From Acidobacteriota bacterium (lineage in GTDB: Bacteria; Acidobacteriota; Polarisedimenticolia; QHYA01), in assembly GCA_003223995.1 (NCBI GenBank), contig QHYA01000221.1, positions 1-9,200 of the forward strand: DNA of 9,200 nucleotides, in the 5' to 3' direction. The translations under genes and the position numbers were made by a program. The notes below the pieces were generated by a model. That model did no database searches. It was not told the origin of the DNA and saw only the letters and a program-made list of their open reading frames with translations. Positions 1 through 7,135 of this stretch are shown piece by piece (within the stretch, counting starts at the first letter, position 1; every line of letters starts with the position of its first letter).

Positions 1-1
1 G

Positions 2-799
2 GAACTGCGCCGGCTGGCGGAGGATAACCGCCGCTACATGCGCCGGCTCGAGGAGGAGCTTGCCGAGGCCCGGACGTTCCAGCAGCGGCTCCTGCCCCCG
101 CCGGAAGTGGTGATCGAGGGCGTGTCCGTGGCCTGTCGCTACGAGCCCTGCACCGAGCTGGGAGGCGACCTCTACGACTACGCCCGCGCCGGAGAGGGGC
201 GCGCCGCCCTGCTCGTCGCCGATGTCTCCGGGCATGGCGTCTCGGCGGCGATGCTCACGGGGATCGTGAAGTCGGCGTTCCACTCGTATCACGTGGACGG
301 TTACGACCCGCTCGCGGTCGTCGGCAGGATCTGGAACGCCCTGCGAGCCTTCGGCCCGGAACGTTTCGTCACGCTCTTCTGCGCTCTCCTCTCGGCGGCC
401 GAACGCCGCATGGAGTACGTCAACGCCGGCCATCCCTCCGGCCTGTCGTGGCGCGAAGGGTGTGAACCCTCCGCCCTCGAATCCACCGGCCCCATCATCT
501 CCTCCGCCTTCGCGCGCCCGGTTTGGGAGAAAAGGAGCCATAGCCTTCAAGCCGGGGAGCGGCTGCTGCTCTACACGGACGGTGTTCCGGAGGCGCGCTC
601 GGATGGAGACTTCTTCGGAGAGCGACGACTCCTCGCTGCGGTCGCCGAGCGCCCGGCAGGCGGCCCGGCTCTCCTCGACGATATTCTCGGCGCCCTCGAC
701 GAGTTCTCCCGGGGGCGGCCCCGGACGGACGACGTCACCCTGCTCACCGCGGCGTTCCTGCCGCGTCCGCGGGAGGCCGCCGGCAGCGGGGAAGATTGA
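2..799 (+). CDS. PP2C/SpoIIE-type serine/threonine phosphatase (RsbU-like), 5' end outside the window
   Basis: This is the catalytic end of a metal-dependent PP2C-family phosphatase of the SpoIIE/RsbU type. In known members it dephosphorylates an anti-sigma-factor antagonist (STAS protein) and so activates a partner-switching stress or developmental response. The frame is open from base 2, upstream of the first ATG at 38, so the gene enters from the left and its sensor part (HAMP, GAF, PAS or receiver) is not visible. The first 30 or so codons are charged and heptad-like, as in a signalling helix, ending in QQRLLPP, which is typical just before this domain. Counting from the ATG at 38, metal-site motifs are LGGDLYDY (41-48), DVSGHG (62-67), NAGHP (129-133), YTDGVPEA (179-186) and DDVTLL (231-236). 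All key acidic residues are present, so it should be active. The target is unknown, because no anti-sigma kinase or STAS gene is in view. It is convergent with the aldo/keto reductase, 54 bases away. Confidence 0.93.
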   Translation, partial: ELRRLAEDNRRYMRRLEEELAEARTFQQRLLPPPEVVIEGVSVACRYEPCTELGGDLYDYARAGEGRAALLVADVSGHGVSAAMLTGIVKSAFHSYHVDGYDPLAVVGRIWNALRAFGPERFVTLFCALLSAAERRMEYVNAGHPSGLSWREGCEPSALESTGPIISSAFARPVWEKRSHSLQAGERLLLYTDGVPEARSDGDFFGERRLLAAVAERPAGGPALLDDILGALDEFSRGRPRTDDVTLLTAAFLPRPREAAGSGED

Positions 800-853
800 T
801 CGGCCGAGGACGGCGGCGGCTTTGTCGATCTCGGCGGCCACAACGGGAACGGT

Positions 854-1861
854 TCAGCCGAACAGGGCCGCGATCTCGTCGCGCTCGTTTGCGGAGAGCC
901 TCACATCCAGGGCGCTGCGGGCTGATTCGATGTGCTCCGGGCGGCGGGGTCCGATGATGATGGATGTGACCTGTGGGTGCGACAGGAGCCAGGCGAGGGC
1001 GAGTGTGGCCCTGTCCACGCCGCGCCCTCGGGCGGCGGCAGCGAACGCTTCGAGGGCGCTGAAAGTCCGCTCGTTCTCGTAGGCCCGGTACCACTCGGGC
1101 CGCAGCGTCATGCGGGAACCCGGGGGGCGCACCCCGTCCCTCGTGTATTTCCCCGTCAGCCAGCCGCCAGCCAGGGGGCTGAAAGGGGTGAACCCCAGCC
1201 CCTCGCGGGCGCAAACCGGCAGAACGTCCACCTCTGCGGCTCGGTCGAGCAGCGAGCAGGAATTCTGCACCCAGTCGAAGCGGGCCAGACCGCGCTCCGC
1301 GCTGATTGCAAGGGCCTGCTCCAGCCGCCAGCCTTCGATGTTGCAGGCGCCGATGGCTCCGGCCTTCCCGGCCCGGACCAGCTCTTCGAGGGCGCCGAGG
1401 GTCTCTTCGAGCGGCGTGTCCGGGTCCGGCTCGTGGATCATGTAGAGGGGGACCTGCTCCACGCCGAGGCGTGCAAGGCTGCCGTCGATCTCGCGCTGGA
1501 TGCGCGGGCGGGAAAGGCCGCGATCCGCGGGGTCGCCGCGGACCGAGTGGAAGACCTTCGTCGCGAGAACGGCCCTCTCACGCACCGCCCGCCCCTTGGC
1601 GCGGAGCCATTTCCCGATCGCCATCTCGCTGCGCCCGCCGCCATAGGAGGCGGCGGTGTCGAAGAGGGTGATGCCCATCTCCCAGGCGGCGTCCATGATC
1701 GCGAACGCCTCCTGGTCGGACTCGCCCCTGCCGAACAGCTCCGGAGCCGAACCGATCCCGCCGAACCCGCCGCAGCCCAGCGCGATCCGCGAGACCGTGA
1801 CACCCGTGCGGCCGAGCTGCCGGTATTCGATTGGCGGATCCCTCTCGTCTGTCGGGATCAT
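854..1861 (-). CDS. Aldo/keto reductase
   Basis: This is an NAD(P)H-dependent aldo/keto reductase with a TIM-barrel fold, expected to be cytosolic and to reduce aldehydes or ketones; its substrate cannot be told from sequence. Starting at the ATG at 1861 it is 335 residues, the usual family length. The beginning EYRQLGRTGVTVSRIALGCG is the classic N-terminus. The catalytic tetrad is visible: Asp68 in FDTA, Tyr73 in ASYGGG, Lys102 in LATKV and His143 in MIHEPD. Later come the barrel strand GFTPFSPLAGG (223-233) and the cofactor-binding end SIIIGPRRPEHI (300-311). The frame extends upstream to 2020, but those 53 codons are Arg/Ala/Gly-rich and unlike the family, so I chose the internal ATG. That ATG overlaps the stop of a short upstream reading frame (ATGA), which suggests translational coupling. 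It is divergent from glnA and convergent with the phosphatase gene. No lesions are seen. Confidence 0.92.
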   Translation of the reverse strand: MIPTDERDPPIEYRQLGRTGVTVSRIALGCGGFGGIGSAPELFGRGESDQEAFAIMDAAWEMGITLFDTAASYGGGRSEMAIGKWLRAKGRAVRERAVLATKVFHSVRGDPADRGLSRPRIQREIDGSLARLGVEQVPLYMIHEPDPDTPLEETLGALEELVRAGKAGAIGACNIEGWRLEQALAISAERGLARFDWVQNSCSLLDRAAEVDVLPVCAREGLGFTPFSPLAGGWLTGKYTRDGVRPPGSRMTLRPEWYRAYENERTFSALEAFAAAARGRGVDRATLALAWLLSHPQVTSIIIGPRRPEHIESARSALDVRLSANERDEIAALFG

Positions 1862-1911
1862 ACCTCTCGCGCCGGTTCCCGCGGCAGCCGCAGGATCAGC
1901 ACGATCGGCAC
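1858..1911 (-). other. Possible short leader ORF overlapping the aldo/keto reductase start
   Basis: On the minus strand an AAGGAGG sequence (plus positions 1914-1920) stands before GTG codons at 1911 and 1902. Reading from either gives a 14-17 residue peptide whose TGA overlaps the ATG of the aldo/keto reductase in an ATGA arrangement. The first GTG is only 2 bases from AAGGAGG, while the second is 11 bases away and more plausible. The reductase's own ATG has only GAGAGG, one base away, so translation may depend on the leader. The same frame is open back to about 2020 and could instead be the C-terminal remnant of a lost gene. This is inference only. Confidence 0.3.
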
Positions 1912-2037
1912 AGCCTCCTTGATTTCGGCGCCGTTGTTCTCTAAGGTAACACCCGACCCGGTGAGCGCCGGGCCCAATCGGAGTCCCGCTGGAACGGACG
2001 CACGCCAAGACCCCAATCAAGGAGGGAGGAGAGCAAG
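1862..2037 (+). promoter_or_regulatory. Divergent spacer between the aldo/keto reductase and glnA, with a strong glnA ribosome site
   Basis: These 176 bases separate two divergent genes and must hold both promoters, but I could not find a convincing -35/-10 pair or a sigma-54 site. The clear element is a purine-rich ribosome-binding stretch, GGAGGGAGGAGAG at 2021-2033. It contains two overlapping Shine-Dalgarno matches, the nearer ending 6 bases before the ATG at 2038, and fixes the glnA start. A small inverted repeat, CCCGG/CCGGG with a 6-base loop, lies at 1957-1972 and would be in the glnA leader if transcription starts further upstream. Confidence 0.5.
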
Positions 2038-3322
2038 ATGGCGATGACCGCCAAGGATGTGCTCAAGCTGGCGAAGGAGAGAGGGGCACGGATCGTCGAT
2101 CTCCGGTTCACCGACCTGCCAGGCCTGTGGCAGCATTTCTCGATCCCCATGTCCGAGTTGAACGAAGGGATCTTCGAGGAAGGTCTGGGGTTCGACGGCT
2201 CGTCGATCCGCGGCTTCCAGCCGATCGACGAATCCGACATGCTGGTGGTCCCCGACCCCACGACGGCGGCGATGGATCCGTTCACGGCGGTGCCGACTCT
2301 CGTGATGATCTGCAATGTCAAGGATCCGGTCTCTGGAAAGTGGTACAGTCGCGACCCTCGCTACATCGCCCAGAAGGCCGAGTCCTACCTCAAGGGAAGC
2401 GGCATCGGCGATACCGTGTACATCGGGCCGGAGCTCGAGTTCTTCTTCTTCGATTCGATCCGGTTCGATCAGACCTGCAACCAGGGCTACTACCACATCG
2501 ACTCGGAGGCGGGCTTCTGGAACTCGGGGCGAGAGGGGACGCCGGAGAGGCCGAACCTCGGCTACCAGCCCCGCTACAAGCAGGGATACTTCCCGGTCCC
2601 GCGACAAGGTCCTCTGGTACAAGTACTGCGCCAAGAACACGGCGAGGAAATGGGGGAAGACCGCGACCTTCATGCCCAAGCCCCTCTTCCAGGACAACGG
2701 CTCGGGGATGCACACGCACCAGTCGATCTGGAAGAACGGGAAGAACCTCTTCTACGAGCGCGGCGGCTACGGCGATGTCTCCAAGGCCTGCCTCCATTAC
2801 ATCGGGGGGACCCTGAAGCACGCTCCCGCGCTGCTCGCCCTGATCGCTCCGTCCACCAACTCCTACCGGAGGCTCGTGCCGGGATACGAGGCGCCGATCA
2901 ACCTCGTTTACAGCCAGAGGAACCGCTCCGCCTGCGTGAGGATCCCGGTGTATTCGAAGTCGGAGCAGTCGAAGCGCATCGAGTTCAGGACCCCCGACAA
3001 TACGTGCAATCCGTACCTGTCGTTCGCGGCGTGCCTGATGGCTGGGCTCGACGGCATCGTCAACAAGATCGATCCTGGCGATCCGGTCGACAAGGACCTC
3101 TACGAGCTGCCGCCCGAGGAAGCGAAGGACATCAAGCAGCTCCCCGGCTCTCTCGATGTCGTCCTCGACAATCTCGAGAGGTCGCACGAGTGGCTGCTCA
3201 AGGGGGACGTGTTCACAGCCGACGTCATCAGGACCTGGATCGACTACAAGCGGAAGAACGAGGTCGATGCGGTGCGGCTGCGCCCGCACCCCTGGGAGTT
3301 CGCCCTCTACTTCGACATCTAG
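2038..3322 (+). pseudogene. glnA: Glutamine synthetase type I, broken by an internal frame-shifting deletion
   Basis: Glutamine synthetase makes glutamine from glutamate, ammonia and ATP, forming a dodecamer in the cytosol. The first 188 codons (frame of 2038) match the family: FTDLPG, the FDGSSIRG loop (partner-subunit Asp and Ser of the active site), GPELEFFFFD with two metal-ligand Glu, and GYFPVP. Reading then jumps frame near 2600. From 2603 it continues in the +2 frame with DKVLWYKY, GKTATFMPKPLF, NGSGMHTHQS, NSYRRLVPGYEAP, RIEFRTPD and the adenylylation-site region DKDLYELPPEE, ending normally at the TAG at 3320-3322. Against E. coli GlnA (from memory) about 49 codons between GYFPVP and the Asp of ADK/ADE are missing. 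These include the HHEVATxGQxE segment with metal and ATP ligands corresponding to Salmonella E207, E212 and E220. The gene as written cannot make active enzyme, and a simple ribosomal frameshift would not help. Sequence on both sides is otherwise clean, so the deletion is either recent or an assembly error. Confidence 0.93.
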
Positions 3323-3359
3323 AGCGCAAACAGTCCCTGCGGCCGCAGCATTCGTGTGC

Positions 3360-3379
3360 CCGTCAGGGTTCCCTGGCGG
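3360..3379. terminator. Hairpin between convergent glnA and cupin genes
   Basis: CCGTCAGG and CCTGGCGG form an 8-bp stem with one T-G pair around a GTTC loop. It ends exactly before the cupin stop codon and lies 37 bases after the glnA stop. No T-run follows on either strand, so it is at best a weak or Rho-assisted bidirectional terminator. The 57-base gap also contains the 12-base palindrome CTGCGGCCGCAG at 3337-3348. Confidence 0.35.
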
Positions 3380-3757
3380 TTACACGGTCGCTCGGCCGAA
3401 GTCGTCCTGCAATCGCACGATGTCGTCCTCGCCGAGATAGCCGCCTCGCTGGATCTCGATGAAGACGAGCCTTTCCCCTGCCGGATTTTCGATGCGGTGG
3501 GCCGCGCCGACGGGCACGTCCACAATCTCTCCCGCATGGACGCTGGTCTCCCGCCCGTCGAGAGTGACCTTCCCCGCCCCGCGCACCACCATCCAGTGCT
3601 CGGACCGCTGCGAGTGCTTCTGGTAGCTCAACCGCTTGCCCGGAGCGACCTCGATGCGCTTGACCTTGTAGCCTGGGCCCTCGTCGAGCACTGTGAAGCT
3701 TCCCCACGGCCGCTCGTCGTGACGCGGCGAGGTGCCGCCTCCTCCATGCTGTTCCAT
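3380..3757 (-). CDS. Cupin of the mannose-6-phosphate isomerase type II (ManC C-terminal) family
   Basis: This is a 125-residue stand-alone cupin matching the C-terminal isomerase domain of bifunctional GDP-mannose pyrophosphorylase/phosphomannose isomerases, which interconvert fructose-6-P and mannose-6-P with a bound metal. Visible family marks are RPWGSF (16-21), cupin motif 1 with KHSQRSEHW (47-55), cupin motif 2 with VPVGAAHRIEN (81-91; Pro82, Gly84, His87, Asn91), and the signature end GGYLGEDDIVRLQDDFGR. I chose the ATG at 3757 because GGGGAGG lies 8 bases before it. A GTG at 3784 is in frame but has no ribosome site and falls inside glycosyltransferase-like sequence. The frame continues upstream without a stop into a GT4-like C-terminus, so this may originally have been the tail domain of a GT4-cupin fusion. 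Stand-alone cupins of this type exist and some lack proven isomerase activity, so the substrate is uncertain. It is convergent with glnA and follows the PBP gene on the same strand. Confidence 0.85.
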   Translation of the reverse strand: MEQHGGGGTSPRHDERPWGSFTVLDEGPGYKVKRIEVAPGKRLSYQKHSQRSEHWMVVRGAGKVTLDGRETSVHAGEIVDVPVGAAHRIENPAGERLVFIEIQRGGYLGEDDIVRLQDDFGRATV

Positions 3758-3946
3758 TCGCGAGACCTCCCCGTAGGTTTTCACGTGCTCATCCGCCGTG
3801 CGCTCGTTGCTGAAGTGTTCCTCGACATGCCTGCGGACGCGGGCGCGGACGCAATCGAGCTTCCCGGCTGGCGACAGCGCCTCGACGGCCTCGTCGGGAC
3901 GGCCGCTGCGACGCTCCCCGACGCTCGAGCGAGTCGCTGATTGATT
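3758..3946 (-). pseudogene. Probable 3' remnant of a GT4 glycosyltransferase, in frame with the cupin
   Basis: Directly upstream of the cupin ATG, and in the same frame, there are about 63 codons open back to a TGA at 3947-3949. Their translation includes RVRRHVEEHFSNERTADEHV followed by KTYGEV, preceded by DEAVEAL and LDCVRA. This is the typical C-terminal helix pattern of GT4-family glycosyltransferases (Arg-rich helix, EE-x-F-S-x-E-R, then Tyr near the end). The rest of the glycosyltransferase is absent: upstream sequence codes for the C-terminus of the penicillin-binding protein in another frame. The overlapping 48 or so codons of the PBP frame are Ser/Ala/Arg/Pro-rich and look like an out-of-frame translation. 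I infer a deletion that joined the PBP 3' end to the GT4 3' end near 3905-3945. The identification is by eye, from pattern only. Confidence 0.55.
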
Positions 3947-6900
3947 TCAGGGGCCAGGAGCTTGAGAACGGCCAGCGGCAGGGCGCTGGTGAAAGCGTAG
4001 TCCTTCGCGTCCGGTCCGGCGACGGACGCCGTGATGACGCCGAAGTAGCGGTCGCCGATGTAGAAAACGAAGGCGGCAGTGCGGCTCACGGACCGGGAGG
4101 AGATCAGCCGCCCGCCGCGGTCGAAGGTGTCATACCGGTTGTCCCCGGAGCCTGTCTTTCCTCCCACTGGCACCGGTGTGCCGCCCGTCTCGACGAAAGC
4201 CCCGTTCACGCGCCGCGCCGTCCCGCTCTGCACGACTTCGGTCAGCAGCGCCCGGAGGGTCCGGGCGACCTCCGGCTTCATCACCTGTTCCCCCGACTGG
4301 GGCACCGGCTCGAGGACCGTATGGTAAGGGGTGTCGGGAGCGAAGCGCAGCCGCTGGAGGAGCTGGACCTGCCGGAGCACCCCGTCATTGAGGATGATCC
4401 CCATCAACTCCGCCAGCGCGACAGGCCTGTCAGACGAGCTTCCGATGGCCGTGGCGTAGGAGGGGACCAGGCGCTCGAAGGGGAAACCGAGCCGCCGCCA
4501 GTAGGGGGTCATCCGGGCGAAGGCGTCTTGCTCGATCCGCGTGCGCAGCCGAAGGCCCTGCGCCCCGCGGTTTGCAGTCTTGAAGAGCCAGGAGGAAGCC
4601 TCTCGCGCCGCCTCTTTGCTGCGCGCGAGGAGCTCTTCCCGTGACAGGCCGGGCGTGCGGACCAGCTCGCCCGCGCACCAGATCTCGAGAGGGTGCAGCC
4701 TCAGAAGGTAGCCGTGATCCGCGAGTGTCAGCCGCGGGTCCCCGTAAGCCCGTTCAAGACGCCGGATCTCCCCCTGCGTGATTCCGGGCATACGGCTGGC
4801 CAGCCAATCGGACAGCTCCTCCATGCCGGAACCCGGATGCCAGGCGAAGAAGAGGATGGCCAGGTTCTTCGGAGACTCACTTCGGCCCTTCAGCAATCGG
4901 CTTTCCACTTCCCGGGCAGACAGGTTGCGGAGCCTGCGGTAGGCGCGCGAGAGGATCTCATGGGACTCCTCGTCAGCCATATCCTCCAGCAGCCTGTGAC
5001 GCACGGGATCGTCGGACTGCTCCAGGACCGCCTGAGCATCGTAGGGCAGCCGGGCCGCATGGAAGCGCACGATGTCGCGCATCAGACGGATGAAGACCAG
5101 ATTCGTCGAATGAACCACGGCCTCCTTGATCGTCATGATCCGCCCGTTGTCCCTGGGATCGAAGTTCTGGAAGATGTGCTCACCGCCGCCGGTGAAGAAC
5201 GTTTCCGCGGGGCTGGCAGAGTAGGTCCGCTCCAGAGCAAGGTCGAGGAACGTGTCGAGATCCAGCCGCCGGTTCTTGGCCAGCGTCTCGGCCGCCCATA
5301 GTGTGATGGGGTCGCGTGCCAGCAGGACGCGGTGGCGGAGGCTCCTTCCGTCGAGCCCGGAAAGCTCGTCGTGCAGCTTCGCCGTCAGGTCCAGGTAGTG
5401 GGCGAGGGTGCGCAACTTCGCCGTGCTCCCAAGCTCCAGCTTCATCCCTTCGTTGGTGTCGAACGGCTTGTCGAGGCTGTCGGCATGAACTCGCAGGAGA
5501 TTTCCTTCGGGGGATCGTTCGAGCAAGAGAAGGCTGTAGACGACCTCGCGCGGGTCTCCCTGCGCCAGAAGCCGCTCCTCGCGCAGGCCGTTCTCCTCCA
5601 GGAACTGCGGTCTCCTGAGCTGCCGGAAAAGCCCAACGACCGACTCCTGCAGCGCGGAGTCGATCGTGCTGTCCACCTCCAGATGAAGGCGGTCCAGGTC
5701 GTAGAGGTCCCGCATCCCGAGAAGGCGTGTCAGCTCCTCGCGGATGCTGTTGGTCGCCTTGCGGTCGGCGAAGCAGAAGGCCCCTCTGGCCGGTGCGTGC
5801 TGCACGAAGTGGAGCCGGACGGCCTGCAGGCGGCGGCGGAAGTCAGAGTCGATGACCCCCGCCGCCTGGAGCAGGTTCGCGTAGGATTCGACTCTTGCCT
5901 CCAGAGCAGAGCGGTGCTCGACCAGATAATAGGTGGGCGCGTGAACCGCGTAGAGCAGCGCCAGGATGTTCTTGAAGGCGCGGGCGTCTTCCTCACCGTC
6001 CCCATGGTGCTCCAGCGCCCGGCGGACATCGTCGAGGTCCATCCCGAACCAGGCGCGCAGGCCCTGCCCGAGACCGTTGACCTCGCCGTAGCCCGGTGCT
6101 CCTGCCAGCGGCATGCTGTTCAGGTAGTCCACGATGATCTCGCGTCGGGCCGGGCGCGTGTCGGACCCTTCCCTGTAAACCTTCAGGCTGGCGGCAGTCA
6201 TCTGCCGCAGCTTGTCGAACATGGAGTTCGTCCGGCCGTGAGGAGAATGCCGGAACTTCTCGATCTGGGTCGCCAGAGTGCTTCCCCCCTCGATCCGCAT
6301 CGACAGGCCGAGCTTGCTCTCCGCATACAGAAACCCTGCCTTGGCGAACCGGCCCCAGTCCACGGCGGGGTTCTGACGCGGGTCGACCTGCTGCGCAAGC
6401 TCGCGGTTTTCGATGAACAGCAGCGCATTCACGACGAGGGGAGGGATGTCCTCGAAGCGCTGGAAGATCTGGTCCCCGGGCATTGCGTCGTACAGGCTCT
6501 GCCCATCGGCACCCCGAATGAGAAGCCCTGCGGCGGCCGGCTCCCGGAAGGGGGGAGCGATCCCCCACTCGGCCAGCCGCGCCGCGGCCGGGGAGAGATG
6601 GGCCTGCTCCGCTACCCGGTAACCCTGCCCCTCGAGGCGCCGCTGGATCTCCGGCAGAAGGGAGTACCCACGGTGCCGGTCGAACGGCCCGCTCTTCGGA
6701 AAAACGATGAGCGGGCTGGGTCCCGTCTCGATTGTGTAGGAGAGCCGCCGCGCGTAACTTGAAAGGAGATAGGACTGCAGCGCGGAGGTGCGCAGCTCGT
6801 GGCGCGCGGCAACGGCCAGGAGAATGGCGGCCAGGAAGGGCAGCAGCCAGCCCGGGCGGAGAAGGCGCTGGCGAGCGCGCTCCAGATAGAGCCGCCCTCG

Positions 6901-7014
6901 CTCGGTCAGTCCATCGGCTGCGGATGCTCGCACTGCGGGGGTAACGAGGCTGGAGGCACTCTGCCATGCAGTCGTTCCGGCACCCCTGAGCGTTCTGGAC
7001 AGAGAAATCAGCAT
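3781..7014 (-). CDS. Class A penicillin-binding protein-like GT51 transglycosylase/transpeptidase
   Basis: This is a predicted inner-membrane peptidoglycan synthase of 1077 residues. A cytosolic N-terminus of about 53 residues is followed by one hydrophobic segment (PGWLLPFLAAILLAVAA, 54-70) and then a periplasmic part. The GT51 domain (about 190-330) shows FIENRE (Glu202 as the likely catalytic base), GGSTLATQIEK (243-253), REIIVDYLNS (291-300) and GYGEVNGLGQGLRAWFG (308-324). It is divergent: the usual ED-x-x-F-x-x-H-x-G is not kept, and the usual Glu of the RK-x-x-E motif seems replaced by Gln in DKLRQ. The transpeptidase domain keeps all three motifs: S530-TAK, S636-TN and K953-TG. The SxN-KTG gap is about 317 residues, far longer than usual (about 126 in E. 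coli PBP1b). The start is the ATG at 7014; the upstream GAGGGG is rather distant. The last 48 or so residues look out of frame (see the GT4 remnant), so the native C-terminus probably ended near residue 1025. The gene is divergent from TPR-Lon. Confidence 0.9.
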   Translation of the reverse strand: MLISLSRTLRGAGTTAWQSASSLVTPAVRASAADGLTERGRLYLERARQRLLRPGWLLPFLAAILLAVAARHELRTSALQSYLLSSYARRLSYTIETGPSPLIVFPKSGPFDRHRGYSLLPEIQRRLEGQGYRVAEQAHLSPAAARLAEWGIAPPFREPAAAGLLIRGADGQSLYDAMPGDQIFQRFEDIPPLVVNALLFIENRELAQQVDPRQNPAVDWGRFAKAGFLYAESKLGLSMRIEGGSTLATQIEKFRHSPHGRTNSMFDKLRQMTAASLKVYREGSDTRPARREIIVDYLNSMPLAGAPGYGEVNGLGQGLRAWFGMDLDDVRRALEHHGDGEEDARAFKNILALLYAVHAPTYYLVEHRSALEARVESYANLLQAAGVIDSDFRRRLQAVRLHFVQHAPARGAFCFADRKATNSIREELTRLLGMRDLYDLDRLHLEVDSTIDSALQESVVGLFRQLRRPQFLEENGLREERLLAQGDPREVVYSLLLLERSPEGNLLRVHADSLDKPFDTNEGMKLELGSTAKLRTLAHYLDLTAKLHDELSGLDGRSLRHRVLLARDPITLWAAETLAKNRRLDLDTFLDLALERTYSASPAETFFTGGGEHIFQNFDPRDNGRIMTIKEAVVHSTNLVFIRLMRDIVRFHAARLPYDAQAVLEQSDDPVRHRLLEDMADEESHEILSRAYRRLRNLSAREVESRLLKGRSESPKNLAILFFAWHPGSGMEELSDWLASRMPGITQGEIRRLERAYGDPRLTLADHGYLLRLHPLEIWCAGELVRTPGLSREELLARSKEAAREASSWLFKTANRGAQGLRLRTRIEQDAFARMTPYWRRLGFPFERLVPSYATAIGSSSDRPVALAELMGIILNDGVLRQVQLLQRLRFAPDTPYHTVLEPVPQSGEQVMKPEVARTLRALLTEVVQSGTARRVNGAFVETGGTPVPVGGKTGSGDNRYDTFDRGGRLISSRSVSRTAAFVFYIGDRYFGVITASVAGPDAKDYAFTSALPLAVLKLLAPEINQRLARASGSVAAAVPTRPSRRCRQPGSSIASAPASAGMSRNTSATSARRMST

Positions 7015-7069
7015 TGGTGCGGGGAGGGCCCCTCGCGATTCTCTCGCCCGATTTTCGTTTGCAGTTATT

Positions 7070-7098
7070 ATTATCCGACCAACGTGACACTTTTTCCA
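7070..7098 (-). promoter_or_regulatory. Candidate sigma-70-type promoter for the PBP gene
   Basis: The spacer between the divergent PBP and TPR-Lon genes (7015-7135) contains an AT-rich patch in otherwise GC-rich DNA. On the minus strand TGGAAA (plus 7093-7098, 4 of 6 to TTGACA) and GATAAT (plus 7070-7075, 5 of 6 to TATAAT) are separated by 17 bases. That would place the transcript start roughly 50 bases before the PBP ATG. I found no equally good pair for the plus-strand gene. Confidence 0.4.
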
Positions 7099-7135
7099 CT
7101 TGCTGCAGCGCAGGAGCCGCGCGGGATGAGAGACG

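Noticed and set aside
1905..1924. Possible sigma-54 promoter (CGGCAC ... TTGA) before glnA
   Set aside because: The GG and TTG elements are 2 bases too far apart and the -12 GC is absent.
932..2047. A 371-codon plus-strand frame opposite the aldo/keto reductase
   Set aside because: The reductase on the other strand has full family length and catalytic residues. This frame is a GC-rich shadow and runs across the divergent spacer into the glnA start.
2580..2620. Programmed ribosomal frameshifting in glnA
   Set aside because: No slippery sequence is evident, and about 49 conserved codons including metal ligands are missing. Shifting frame would not restore an active enzyme.
2390..3289. A 299-codon minus-strand frame within glnA
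   Set aside because: It is antisense to conserved glutamine synthetase motifs, with no similarity of its own.
3337..3348. CTGCGGCCGCAG palindrome after glnA as an operator or terminator
   Set aside because: A perfect 12-base palindrome with no loop and no T-run is likely by chance in GC-rich DNA; the neighbouring hairpin is a better candidate.
5332..6762. A 476-codon plus-strand frame inside the PBP gene (with another at 4693-5301)
   Set aside because: It is antisense to sequence with conserved GT51 and transpeptidase motifs. It has no ribosome site or domain signature.
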